Positions 32,390 to 41,180 of a stretch of 61,849 bases of DNA are shown piece by piece. Each line of letters starts with the position of its first letter. The stretch's first letter is position 1. The DNA comes from Candidatus Obscuribacterales bacterium. GTDB taxonomy: Bacteria > Cyanobacteriota > Vampirovibrionia > Obscuribacterales > Obscuribacteraceae. Location of the stretch: the NCBI GenBank assembly GCA_019745505.1, contig JAIETE010000069.1, positions 1-61,849 of the forward strand. The letters are read 5' to 3'. Made by a program: the position numbers and the translations under genes. Under the pieces are notes generated by a model. The model saw only the letters and a program-made list of their open reading frames with translations. It was not told the origin of the DNA and ran no database searches.

Positions 32390-33205
32390 ATGCGGAATCC
32401 AATGTTGAAAAGCTACAAAGCCGCGCTGATTGCCACAGTGTCATTGATTTTGTCGTCTTGCTTCGCGGCTATGGCCGCAGGTCCGCAAACAGCCGGTCAG
32501 AACGCAGCGAAGACGGCGGCGGCAAGATTGTCGGATGTGCCTGTCTCGTCGAGAGCCATCAAAGTGTGGGAAGTAACACAGAGCAGCAATTGGGGAAAGT
32601 CGAAAATCAAGGCTTGCTCGCAAGGGATACGCATCGAAGCCAACCAAGGTTCTATCCTGGTGGCAAAGGCACCCACCTGGGAAGTGGTCGTGTTTAGAAA
32701 AGGGCAGAAGAAAGCCAGTAAAAATTCATACGCAAAATTCATAACGAAATACCCTACCCGGTCGCATGCGGAGAAATTTCGCGGAGTGAAACGCCTTATC
32801 AAAATTGCCGGAGCGCCGGCAATGCAATATGTCATGCCGCTCAATCGCAGACTAGATGCCGCCGATGGATTTGGGCATACGTTTCAGGCGAAATTGGAGA
32901 CACCTTATGTCTCGAATATGATGATGTCCATCGCTGCTGATTCCATTCAGCTGCCGCCTCAGGCAAAGGAGATTTGGCGAACATACTTCGAATTTTCTTT
33001 TGTGGAAAAGGTACCGCTGGAGTATTACATGGAGCTTGGCGACGGCTCCAAGCGCTATCAATTCCAAACCCTGTCTCAAAGATATGTGAATGTTCCGGCT
33101 TCTGAATTCGATCATCCAAATGGATTGGAGTACACGGGCGAATTCATGCAGATGATTTACGGACAGAAAATGGAAGATGTCGCCGACCTTTTGATGAGCC
33201 CCTAG
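32390..33205 (+). CDS. Secreted protein, paralogue 2 of the same family
   Basis: 271 residues from the ATG at 32390, giving the same length as its neighbour; an ATG at 32402 and a TTG at 32372 are alternatives. Signal peptide ALIATVSLILSSCFAAMAA. Conserved blocks: CSQGIRIEANQGSILVAKAPTWEVVVFRKGQKKASKNSY, QAKEIWRTYFEFSFVEKVPLEYYM and MIYGQKMEDVADLLMSP. Clear tandem duplicate of 31540-32355, 34 bases apart and probably co-transcribed. A 9-bp hairpin at 33220-33241 closes the unit. Confidence 0.75.
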   Translation: MRNPMLKSYKAALIATVSLILSSCFAAMAAGPQTAGQNAAKTAAARLSDVPVSSRAIKVWEVTQSSNWGKSKIKACSQGIRIEANQGSILVAKAPTWEVVVFRKGQKKASKNSYAKFITKYPTRSHAEKFRGVKRLIKIAGAPAMQYVMPLNRRLDAADGFGHTFQAKLETPYVSNMMMSIAADSIQLPPQAKEIWRTYFEFSFVEKVPLEYYMELGDGSKRYQFQTLSQRYVNVPASEFDHPNGLEYTGEFMQMIYGQKMEDVADLLMSP

Positions 33206-33219
33206 CGCCGCAAATGATA

Positions 33220-33241
33220 GGGGAGAGGTCTCCCTCTCCCC
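33220..33241. terminator. Hairpin between convergent genes
   Basis: GGGGAGAGG pairs with CCTCTCCCC around a TCTC loop, 15 bases after the stop at 33205 and 30 bases before the end of the convergent gene. No long T-run follows on either strand. Confidence 0.5.
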
Positions 33242-33271
33242 CGAGCAGAAACTCACGCTGTTCCTACACTT

Positions 33272-34660
33272 CTAGTTTTTTGCTGGTTGCTGCACTTGCG
33301 TGTACATTCCTTCGAATTTAGCCGCATTGACAATGTAGAACTCATTGTTCGGACCCATTATCAGATAGTCTCCGGCTTTTCCTGAGCTTGCGCCCTCGAG
33401 CGATTGAACGCTGTAGTCCACTTTGAGCTTCATGGCCCGTGCCAGGGCAGTCTTTTCGTAGATGCCCGAACCTGGCGTCACTTCGCCGTATGTCTTGGCG
33501 AAAATATCCGGTTTGACTGTCCAGGTACTGCCGTCCGGACCGGTCAATTTCCAGTCTCCGGCATTGCCGGTCAGCGTGTCGCCATTGGTTGATTTCCAGG
33601 TGAGGTCTTGGGTCAACTGTTCGGCTTTGACCTGACCGGCTTTCTTGTAAGTAAGATAATTTCCGTCCCCCGCGCCGTCATGCTGATGCTGAATCTGGTC
33701 GATTTTCTGCTGAGCCTGCTGATGAGCTTGATAGTCCGAATACCAGGCTCCGGGAGCTGCGGCAAAGCCGTATACGATGGACGTCGCCAAGCTCTTGGCT
33801 CCGACGCGCCCCCAATTGACTTGTTCGCCCGAGAGGCGGGCTGCCGTCAATTCGGAAATGGCACCACGGGCGGCGCCAGAGATGGCGCTGGTTTCGATTT
33901 TTTGTGCAAATGGCGTCATCAACTTGGGTGCTGCGGCTCCGATTGCCCATCCGCCTAAATAGGCTGTTCCCATTACCGCAGCATCGATTGCCAGGTGTTC
34001 CGGATTCGCTACTTCCGCTGCCGTATTCTTAACGCCTGTCCAGAGGCTGTATCCCTGTTCTTTTTGATCATAGTAATTCTCGCGCGTAAGAGCCGTATCG
34101 AGGGCTCGTCCGCCAATGCTCATGGCTCCGCCTTTGAGCGCGATGTTCATGTCCGTACCCATGGTCTTATCGAGCATGAACTTGAATGCTACACCTTTGG
34201 TAGCGCCGAGCGTCAGATCTACTGCTTGTGCGCCGATTTTGTCGCCGGGCTTGGCTTCGTCCGCAGCGAAGAAGCCCGCACTGGCAATGTAGCCGATTTT
34301 ACCGCCGAAAAATAGCGAACCGATTTTGAGACCGGCGCCACCCAATTGCGAAATGTCGCTTTGCCACTTCAGCGCGTTCTTGTCTTTGGCTACAGCTTGA
34401 TTGATTTCGTCGCGCATCTTTTCCAGTGCTTCGACTTCCCCGTTCTTCACGTGGTATTGCACGCGGTGCTCAATTTCTTCTAGTTGTTTGAACGATTTCT
34501 CGTCGGAACTGTAGACCCAATCGAATGCCTTGCCTAGATAGCTGCGCTTGCTGTCGGCATATTGATGTTGTTGAATCTCGCTCTGCATATTCATGAGAGC
34601 TTCTGCAGTTTCTTTCGTGATTTGTGGTCCAGCTTGCGCAGTGGTGATAACGTCCGCCAT
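33272..34660 (-). CDS. Large hypothetical protein with two PGDYL-like modules
   Basis: 462 residues from the ATG ending at 34660 (MADVITTAQAG), chosen for the strong GGGGGG tract seven bases upstream. Residues 1-120 are charged and helical; 120-330 hold Gly/Ala-rich, partly hydrophobic helices (YLGGWAIGAAAPKLM, SIVYGFAAAPGAWYSD) like membrane-active or aggregated helices. The C-terminal part has two related modules, AGDWKLTGPDGSTWTVKPDIFAKTY and AGDYLIMGPNNEFYIVNAAKFEGMY, a small domain of unknown role seen in various bacterial proteins. No signal peptide. It converges with the secreted-protein pair. A secreted effector or toxin-like role is conceivable but unsupported. Confidence 0.7.
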   Translation of the reverse strand: MADVITTAQAGPQITKETAEALMNMQSEIQQHQYADSKRSYLGKAFDWVYSSDEKSFKQLEEIEHRVQYHVKNGEVEALEKMRDEINQAVAKDKNALKWQSDISQLGGAGLKIGSLFFGGKIGYIASAGFFAADEAKPGDKIGAQAVDLTLGATKGVAFKFMLDKTMGTDMNIALKGGAMSIGGRALDTALTRENYYDQKEQGYSLWTGVKNTAAEVANPEHLAIDAAVMGTAYLGGWAIGAAAPKLMTPFAQKIETSAISGAARGAISELTAARLSGEQVNWGRVGAKSLATSIVYGFAAAPGAWYSDYQAHQQAQQKIDQIQHQHDGAGDGNYLTYKKAGQVKAEQLTQDLTWKSTNGDTLTGNAGDWKLTGPDGSTWTVKPDIFAKTYGEVTPGSGIYEKTALARAMKLKVDYSVQSLEGASSGKAGDYLIMGPNNEFYIVNAAKFEGMYTQVQQPAKN

Positions 34661-34957
34661 GATACGCCCCCCATCTCTCATCTCGAGTGGATGCAAAAAG
34701 CCGCAGCGTGTGACGCTGCATTTAAGTTCAGTATTTGTTCGGAAGAATATGGCCGCTGTGCCGCGGCTTGTGTGCAATCTTGGTCCAGATGAGGATTATC
34801 GATGACTGTTGCTTAGACAATCATCTCTAGTTTCCAGCCGATGCATGTCTCTATACGGCAAATACGAAAATTGGACAGAAAAGTGCAAGGATTTGTTTTC
34901 CAACACCTAAGAATTGCACGTAAAATGAGGAAACGCCCAGGGGTGGGATGTTAAGGG

Positions 34958-35746
34958 GTGCAGGCAGTGCGATTGCGGAACAGTCTATCTATGTTGATCT
35001 CCGCTTTTTGTATCTGCTTGCCGGCGCATGCTACCGACAAAGAGAGCGATATAGAAACCAATCGGCCAAGTTTTACCTTCTCCTCGATTGTCGTGCCAAA
35101 AGGCAGCATTCAAGTAGAAAATGGCTCACAGTACGTTTCTCTGGATCCGAGAAAGGGCATCCTAGACCTTCCGGAAACGCAAATTCGTGTCGGTTTACTG
35201 AAGCGAACCGAGTTTCAAATGTTTGTTCCTAGTTACCTCTTTTTTCATCGACCGGGACAAACAAATGATGGGGTAACCGATCTGCAGGAGGTGGGCATTA
35301 AGCAACAGCTTCCTTGTATAAAAGGATTGCAAACCTCATTCATCGGTTCGTTGAATCTGCCTACCGGTCGAAGATTCATCAGCGGTCCCGGCGTTCAGCC
35401 TGTTTTCCGTTTGCCTGCTTCCATACCGATAGGCAAAACAAATCAATTATGTGCAATGCCGACCTTCGCCCTGTTTGATTCCGGAGCATCGCCAGCCTAT
35501 CAACAAACGGTGATGTACAACCATAGCTTCGGCAAGAAGGCTATCGTCTTTATAGAATACGCCGGATTTTTCAAGCTTGGCACTCCCGTGATCAATTTTG
35601 CGCACCTTGGCGGAGAATACAAAATCACTCCCCGCAATCAGATTGATCTTCATTTTGGAGTAGGCTTGAATCGAGACGCGCCCAATCTTTTTGTGGGCGC
35701 CGGTTACTCTTTCAGAATCGACAAGTTCTGTCCGTCTTCTAAGTAG
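34958..35746 (+). CDS. Predicted outer-membrane beta-barrel (MetA-type transporter-like)
   Basis: 262 residues from GTG 34958; GTG 34967 (AAGGGG eight bases upstream) or ATG 34991 may be used instead. Signal peptide about 5-26 (SMLISAFCICLPAHAT). The mature chain alternates polar and hydrophobic residues in strands, with QVENGSQYVSLD, TQIRVGLLKRTEFQMFVP, LGGEYKITPRNQIDLHFGVGLN and a C-terminal VGAGYSFRI strand, as in the Pfam 'MetA-pathway of phenol degradation' barrels. Such proteins sit in the outer membrane and may pass small hydrophobic molecules. Its stop overlaps the convergent gene at 35739 by 8 bases. Confidence 0.72.
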   Translation: MQAVRLRNSLSMLISAFCICLPAHATDKESDIETNRPSFTFSSIVVPKGSIQVENGSQYVSLDPRKGILDLPETQIRVGLLKRTEFQMFVPSYLFFHRPGQTNDGVTDLQEVGIKQQLPCIKGLQTSFIGSLNLPTGRRFISGPGVQPVFRLPASIPIGKTNQLCAMPTFALFDSGASPAYQQTVMYNHSFGKKAIVFIEYAGFFKLGTPVINFAHLGGEYKITPRNQIDLHFGVGLNRDAPNLFVGAGYSFRIDKFCPSSK

Positions 35747-36425
35747 ATCGGGTTCTGCCGGGCGGAACGTAGACGGTGATTCGGTTGTAACTGCCCTGGC
35801 GAAACCTGGCGGTAATCGACTCGTAGTTGATATCGCCTTTGCTTGTATGCAGCATCTGTCCGTTCAAAACAAGTCCGACGTGGTTCGTTTCGCCGTCTTT
35901 TCCTCCACCTATGCCGACGATGTAGGTTCCGTCCGGATATGATTTGCCGGGGACGAATTTTTCCGGCTTATAGCCTTTACTCTGAATCAGAGAGCCGAAT
36001 TCAGATGCTCTGACCGTCACTTCGCTTGGACTGATGATTCCTGCTTTTACGGCAATATTGCTTTGGAAAATCGCGCAGCGCAGATTTTCCGGCACTGTCA
36101 TACCCCTGAATCTGCCCGAGTTCACCTCGAAGATACTGGGATCTTGGCTGGCTTGATATTTCATGCCAACCGATTCCAGCTTACGGATTTTGGCATCGAG
36201 ATTGCCACCGCTGAATGCAGAGAATGCGCTGGCAAATTCCAATTGCGCCGGCTCTTGCTCACGGGGGCTCTTCAAAAAGTCTGCTCCGTTCAACCCTATC
36301 AATGAGCGCGTGGAGTTGACGTCATTCATGAGGATACGATCAGTCGAGTCAGATACCGTTTTTACGGTGTCCGGCTTAGACCGATCGCCTTCAACCCACG
36401 AATGCGGGGAGGCGTTCGTTATCAT
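35739..36425 (-). CDS. NlpC/P60-CHAP-like cysteine hydrolase candidate
   Basis: 228 residues from the ATG ending at 36425 (MITNASPHSW), with AGGA seven bases upstream; an upstream TTG is less likely. No clear signal peptide. The C-terminal half has ENLRCAIFQSNIAVKAGII (candidate nucleophile Cys) and, after DGTYIVGIGGG, TNHVGLVLNGQMLHTS (candidate His). This is the Cys...His order and spacing of papain-like peptidoglycan or amide hydrolases. The N-terminal half is disordered and Ser/Asn-rich. Function by analogy only. A four-unit 11-bp half-site array lies 160 bases upstream. Confidence 0.65.
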   Translation of the reverse strand: MITNASPHSWVEGDRSKPDTVKTVSDSTDRILMNDVNSTRSLIGLNGADFLKSPREQEPAQLEFASAFSAFSGGNLDAKIRKLESVGMKYQASQDPSIFEVNSGRFRGMTVPENLRCAIFQSNIAVKAGIISPSEVTVRASEFGSLIQSKGYKPEKFVPGKSYPDGTYIVGIGGGKDGETNHVGLVLNGQMLHTSKGDINYESITARFRQGSYNRITVYVPPGRTRST

Positions 36426-36585
36426 AGTAATGTCCTGGCAGCTTTGCGCTGCTCTTCGAAGGAATATGGGGAAGAGCTTGATAGTAACAAAGCTTTGCGG
36501 TGATGTCAAGGAGTTGGCTTAGAAAAAAATTGTCCAGTCACCTTATGTGGTGCCTATTTGCCTATTCGGTTTTTTGAAGAGTATG

Positions 36586-36624
36586 TTCACGCTGAATTAA
36601 TGCCATGTTCACGCTGAATTAACG
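36586..36624. promoter_or_regulatory. Four direct half-sites in 11-bp register
   Basis: TTCACG (36586), TTAATG (36597), TTCACG (36608) and TTAACG (36619) follow one another at exactly 11-base steps, embedded in two copies of GTTCACGCTGAATTAA. The half-site and spacing equal those of the promoters at 8460, 13194, 15181 and 19658. Here no -10 box follows on the plus strand; the nearest gene reading away is at 36425 (minus). Confidence 0.5.
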
Positions 36625-37407
36625 CTCTATCCTGTTCTTCTTGGGCGTGCTGATGAAGAAGTCTTCCAGATCCTTTTCTTGCAGGTTTCCATCGGTTGAA
36701 AGATATAGTGATGCCTTATCTTTCGCTTGCCGGTAATTGGACGGAAGTTTCAGAAGTTTGTCATCCATGGTTTTCGTTGCGACGGCTTTCGGCAACGCCA
36801 AACAACGCCAACTCTTTCTGCCTGAGCCGTTGAATGCTTCTCTAACATGACGAATTCTTCTGACGTTTTGAAAGGCTCCGATAGGAAGATTGAAATCCTT
36901 CGCGGGTAGTCCCATGTATGTGCACCACATCTGGTGCACAGCCGGAGGCAGATTTGTGTTCTTCAGGCAGGTCACTTCTGCGACAATCACTTCTTTCTTG
37001 TCGTCACCGGTAAAGTAGGCTGTAACCATTTCTGCCTTAGTGCCGTCAGCCAGTGTCTTCGGTCTGCGGCTCAGTCGGGTGTATTTCAGAGGGTGGTAAT
37101 CTTCACGCAGATCTTCTATATATTCCGAAGCTGGTTGTGCGAAATACGTTTGATTTTCCGGGTTGAGAAGATAAACAAGCGAGGGTTTCTCGGGAAACCA
37201 AAAAGACATACCGATGCGGTTTCTCACTCGCAATCCTTTTTTGCTGAGCAGAACCTCGGATGCGTCCAGTAAATCTCCCTCGAGTGTCAATGAAAGCACC
37301 TTCTCGCTGGCTGCATCCGCAGCGCCTCCGGAAGGGACTGTATTGCCTGAAAGAATTGGGCAAACAAAGGCGGCGGCAATTGTGAAAGCGGATACCAGTT
37401 GTTTCAT
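36619..37407 (-). CDS. Secreted protein distantly related to the 31540/32390 family
   Basis: 262 residues. Signal peptide about 5-24 (SAFTIAAAFVCPILSGNTVP). Beta-rich mature part with GLRVRNRIGMSFWFPEKPSLVYLLNPENQTYFAQPASEY and LPPAVHQMWCTYMGLPAKDFNLP; the latter aligns with LPPQAKEIWRTYFEFS of the gene at 32390, so the three are likely distant paralogues. It lacks the C-terminal MIYG...DLL block and instead ends in a basic KKNRIER. Role unknown; LolA/DUF4412-like fold is a guess. Its stop codon overlaps the last half-site of the array at 36586-36624. Confidence 0.72.
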   Translation of the reverse strand: MKQLVSAFTIAAAFVCPILSGNTVPSGGAADAASEKVLSLTLEGDLLDASEVLLSKKGLRVRNRIGMSFWFPEKPSLVYLLNPENQTYFAQPASEYIEDLREDYHPLKYTRLSRRPKTLADGTKAEMVTAYFTGDDKKEVIVAEVTCLKNTNLPPAVHQMWCTYMGLPAKDFNLPIGAFQNVRRIRHVREAFNGSGRKSWRCLALPKAVATKTMDDKLLKLPSNYRQAKDKASLYLSTDGNLQEKDLEDFFISTPKKNRIER

Positions 37408-37746
37408 ACGATAGTTTCTATAAATCCCTTAGCTGATTCGCTTTCTCTGCCTTGCTGTTTTGCCGCGCCTGCGCCTCAGCCACAAAATTGCAAGAACTGT
37501 AATATAGATTCAAGATTGACCACGTATAGACACCGGGCTTGCCCAGTATTTCTGTGCGCAAACGTTCAAATAAGTCTAGCAATTCTTACCGCCTCGTACT
37601 TCACTCGTTTCTAATTAGACCAACCCAAATTTCGACCACACTCATTTTCTAACGCCCAAGCGGCGCACGAACGTGCGCGTGGTCTGATATCTACTTGCGC
37701 TTAAGTGCCGCTTGCGGTGCCGGATTCAGCGCGAGAAAGGATGCTG

Positions 37747-39663
37747 ATGCCACCAACTGCCAATTCCCCAGCAAGATTTGTAGAGAGTGATGAGCCCAAG
37801 ACCCAGACCAGCTCGGCTCTCGTAAGCGATACTCATGGCGGCGGAGCCTCCAGTGACGGCTCTGGCGATGCTTCTAAACCAAGCGCAGACAGCGACGCCA
37901 ACGCTCCCGTCCGTGATACGCGAGCGGAAACAGTTGCGCAGGGTGGAAAAGGTGGTTTCAACGCGTATGACTTGCTGAGCGGCGCTGCTGATTTTTTCAC
38001 TAAAAAAAGTAATGGTGCCGTCGGGGAAAACGGCTTGGCGCCTAAGGACGACATCCTCCCGGTCTCTGACGTTACTAAACTGAGCCCTGCCCAGAAGGGT
38101 GTTCTTAGTTATCAAAACGCCGAGAATCACGAAAGCTTCTTCATGAAGATGAAAGGCCCCTACGAACAGAAAACTTTTGATGAGGCTGGTCTCCACAAGC
38201 CGAAAGATGCTTCCGTCACTTTGAACGACAAGGGGCAAATTACCGATTTCACGACTGCTCCGGCGCCGGGAAAAGGCGAAGGAGCCGCATACAAGAACAT
38301 CAAATATGACGAAGGCGGCGCCGTGAAGAGTTTCGAGACGCCGTGGGGAACAACGATCTCGCGAATCGGTGATGCCGACAAGAACGGCTATGGCCGCTGG
38401 CAGCAAACAAATAAGCAAGGGCAACTCGTCAACTATCAGGGCGCCGACGCTGCGACATGGCTTGGAAAGTCAGTTGTGGACGAAAAGGGAATGCACACCC
38501 TTGTGGCCAGCCCAGGCGCCAAGCAATGGAATCTTTACTCCAGAGCCTTCGACGGCACCTATACCGAGACAAACCCCAATGTGGAAAAGGGCGTCTTGAA
38601 AGGATTTGAAACGACGACCTTGCTTGCTGACGGCACCAAGACTGCGAGCAAATCCCATTTTGAAAAGGGTGAGATTGTGCGCGATTCGACGGTCGATCTG
38701 TTCGGACAGAAAGGTGAAAAGAACAGCGTAGAGCTAGATGCGTCTAAGAAAATAGGCAAATTCGTGTCGAGTGAGGAGCTTAAGAAGCGAGATGCACTCG
38801 CATCCATGATGGATTTCGACAAGAATCCTCTGTTTGCCAATGTCAATTCGGTCAATCTCAATCGCAGGGGAAATAATCTTGATTTTTCAGCCGATTTGAA
38901 TCGACCGATGAACACCCCTCCTCCGGACGTTCGCGTCTACGGAGTTGGCGGATACAAGCGCGCTTCGGCTGTGCCGATCAGTTCACAGATCGATGATCCA
39001 AGCGGAACAATCGTTACTCATCCGGAAAATCCCGGTCGAGTAGACATCGTCAATATGCATGGTTTTACGGGCAAGAGTCAGGCCTACGGACCGCTCGGGC
39101 GCCCACGCGGAGTGCACGACGGCTCTACCAATTCGATGACCATGTACAGCGACCAGAACGGCAATGGCCATGTAGTGGCACGCTCGGACCAGGCCACCGT
39201 AGACCTGACGGCGCGCAACATGCGGGGCGGTATGTTTGGAGACATGCTCGCAGACCCATCGAAGAAGAAGGCATTTACTGACGGACTGGCCAAATTGCGC
39301 GACAACCTGGACAGTCTGGAGTTCAAAAAAGACTCTAAAGGTGATTTACATGGCTCATTCGATCCAAGAATGAGTGAGATGCCTCTCAATAAGAAGCTTG
39401 ATGATCCTGCTCTGCAGTTGCTGGGCATGGAAGCGACGAAACTCTATTTCAACGAAGGCAAGCTGAAATTCGATGTGCATAATTTGCCCAACGGAAAAGA
39501 GTTCAGCTTTCAGAAAGGCGACCTCAACGTGGGAGTTAAGGGCACCCACCTGCCGGAGGCTAAATGGTCTGTATCCAAAGTGATAACAACGAAAGACGCG
39601 GCCGGCAAACCTCACGTCGAAGTCGAGTTTCACGGAATGGAGGTCAGAACCAAGCTTTTCTAG
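37747..39663 (+). CDS. Large hypothetical protein with YD/RHS-like segments
   Basis: 638 residues from the ATG at 37747, chosen because AAAGGA lies five bases upstream; ATG 37741 and GTG 37705 are alternatives. The N-terminal 90 residues are Ser/Thr/Asp-rich and disordered. The centre has repeated elements resembling degenerate YD repeats (LNDKGQITDFT, YDEGGAVKSFETPWGTTISRIG, NKQGQLVNYQG). The C-terminal half carries LNRRGNNLDFSADLNRPM and MYSDQNGNGHVVARS with a beta-rich pattern. No signal peptide or membrane helix. It shares its style with the gene at 33272. No function recognised. The 340 bases before it hold only GC-rich inverted repeats near 37650-37715. Confidence 0.7.
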   Translation: MPPTANSPARFVESDEPKTQTSSALVSDTHGGGASSDGSGDASKPSADSDANAPVRDTRAETVAQGGKGGFNAYDLLSGAADFFTKKSNGAVGENGLAPKDDILPVSDVTKLSPAQKGVLSYQNAENHESFFMKMKGPYEQKTFDEAGLHKPKDASVTLNDKGQITDFTTAPAPGKGEGAAYKNIKYDEGGAVKSFETPWGTTISRIGDADKNGYGRWQQTNKQGQLVNYQGADAATWLGKSVVDEKGMHTLVASPGAKQWNLYSRAFDGTYTETNPNVEKGVLKGFETTTLLADGTKTASKSHFEKGEIVRDSTVDLFGQKGEKNSVELDASKKIGKFVSSEELKKRDALASMMDFDKNPLFANVNSVNLNRRGNNLDFSADLNRPMNTPPPDVRVYGVGGYKRASAVPISSQIDDPSGTIVTHPENPGRVDIVNMHGFTGKSQAYGPLGRPRGVHDGSTNSMTMYSDQNGNGHVVARSDQATVDLTARNMRGGMFGDMLADPSKKKAFTDGLAKLRDNLDSLEFKKDSKGDLHGSFDPRMSEMPLNKKLDDPALQLLGMEATKLYFNEGKLKFDVHNLPNGKEFSFQKGDLNVGVKGTHLPEAKWSVSKVITTKDAAGKPHVEVEFHGMEVRTKLF

Positions 39664-39666
39664 CTC

Positions 39667-41139
39667 TTAGTTGAGCGCGTCTTTGGTTCTGGTCAATCCG
39701 GAGATCAGGTTGGCGTCGGAGACTTCTTTTTCCGACTCAGTAATGAATCCGTGCATTGGTACCGCCGGCTCCAAAATGCTTTCGCCGGCAGACTTAACTG
39801 TTGCATCCTGCCCAGAAAAAGAGGCGTCCGTCGTGCGAGCGAAAGAGGCTTCGGAACTGTCTTTAAACGCTGCAGGAGTGCAATTCGCTTCCGGCCCAGG
39901 GGTTTGGTCCGGCCCCGACTGGGCGCTGGGACCTCCTACCGGGTCGTCCTTCTGAGGTTCCGATTTGCCGTCTCCGGGAGTTTTTGGTTGGGCGTTTGCT
40001 GGGTCGCTCGTGTTTGTCTTCGGAGTCTTTTTCTTGCCCTTATTCGGGTCTTTCTGCTGGTTGGCTGGGTCTTGCTGATAGCGCTGTTTCAGCAATTGCA
40101 TTGTGGCGATGAGCGGCGGTTTGGACACCGCTCCTCTGACGCCATAGAAAAGACGAAAGTCCATGCCGGCAAGACCGGGCAGATTGTCGGTGCCGAAGTT
40201 GTAGACCGGCTCCGCTCTTATGAAGCCCTGGAAGCCGGGAATCTTCTTGAACAGCTGTTTGGCGATTTCGAAATCGCAAATGATTGTTTGGCTGTTGACG
40301 TCAATCGAGGCGTCCTTGAAGCCACGGCGGAAGTTGACCAGGTATGTCATGTTGGCGGACAACGACCACGGACCGCGCTGGTGCAGGGCGCCGATTGTAA
40401 AAAACGGGTCTATTTCCCTGTCTACGCCACCGAAAAACTGCAGAGAGCGAAACTGCGCCAGCGCATTGAAGTAAGCGATGGTGTTGTTTTTGATTGGAAC
40501 CGAAATTGTTGTGCTGGGAATGTAGTCGAAAACCGGATCGGCATTTGCCTGCCACAATTCCCGGGTCATGAACTGAATCTCCATGTTGGCGCGTTTGCCC
40601 AGGGAGATGTTGTGTTCGATACCGGTTCCCAGCTGATTGATAAATGTATTCAGCGTGTTGAAGCGAGCCAGCTTGTCGCGCAAATAGAAGTAGTTCACAA
40701 ATGCGCGGGTGTTGGGGCCTAAGGCCCATCCGGCAGTGATGTTTGGTGAAATACGATAAACGCTGTCGGCTTGGCTGGCGCGATTTACTGCGCCCAGAAG
40801 CGCGAGCTGATTCTCACCGGAAAGCTCGCCGAATGTTATTCCCTGAGCAACAGTGGACGAGTTCAATAGTTGCCTTTTGGTGGGAAATTGAAAAACGTTC
40901 GTTTCAATACGCCCCGAGGTCTCGCAGGTCGCATTCATATAAAACCGAGAGGGCAATTTTTGCCACAATCTGAGCTTCAGACTTTCACCAACTGCACGCC
41001 TTTCCTCCGGCAATGGCAGAGGGACAACGTCCGTCGGCAGAACCGTGGACCGGCTGGCGCCTCCTACTCCACCCAAATTGGTGTTTGCTTGCGCGAAGGC
41101 TTCACCAGGAAAAAGAAAAGTGGCGAGCAAAAGCGCCAT
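39667..41139 (-). CDS. Predicted outer-membrane protein with Pro/Lys-rich C-terminal tail
   Basis: 490 residues from the ATG ending at 41139. The first 16 residues are a bare hydrophobic core (LLLATFLFPGEAFAQ) with no basic n-region. The in-frame codons upstream read KSLNKWRAVS, exactly what a signal peptide n-region should look like, so translation may begin at a rarer codon near 41176. Residues 60-330 show amphipathic strands typical of a beta-barrel (AFVNYFYLRDK, NISLGKRANMEIQFMTREL, FRLFYGVRG). The rest is a disordered tail (NKGKKKTPKTNTSD...). It directly follows the OmpH-like gene, 41 bases apart; that chaperone assists barrel proteins, so the pairing is sensible. Confidence 0.75.
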   Translation of the reverse strand: MALLLATFLFPGEAFAQANTNLGGVGGASRSTVLPTDVVPLPLPEERRAVGESLKLRLWQKLPSRFYMNATCETSGRIETNVFQFPTKRQLLNSSTVAQGITFGELSGENQLALLGAVNRASQADSVYRISPNITAGWALGPNTRAFVNYFYLRDKLARFNTLNTFINQLGTGIEHNISLGKRANMEIQFMTRELWQANADPVFDYIPSTTISVPIKNNTIAYFNALAQFRSLQFFGGVDREIDPFFTIGALHQRGPWSLSANMTYLVNFRRGFKDASIDVNSQTIICDFEIAKQLFKKIPGFQGFIRAEPVYNFGTDNLPGLAGMDFRLFYGVRGAVSKPPLIATMQLLKQRYQQDPANQQKDPNKGKKKTPKTNTSDPANAQPKTPGDGKSEPQKDDPVGGPSAQSGPDQTPGPEANCTPAAFKDSSEASFARTTDASFSGQDATVKSAGESILEPAVPMHGFITESEKEVSDANLISGLTRTKDALN

Positions 41140-41180
41140 GCTTACTGCTCGCCACTTGTTGAGACTTTTGGATGCCAGTT

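Noticed and set aside
39751..40722. 323-codon plus-strand frame opposite the barrel gene
   Set aside because: Antisense shadow: Arg/Cys-rich translation without motifs, while the minus strand encodes amphipathic strands and a tail.
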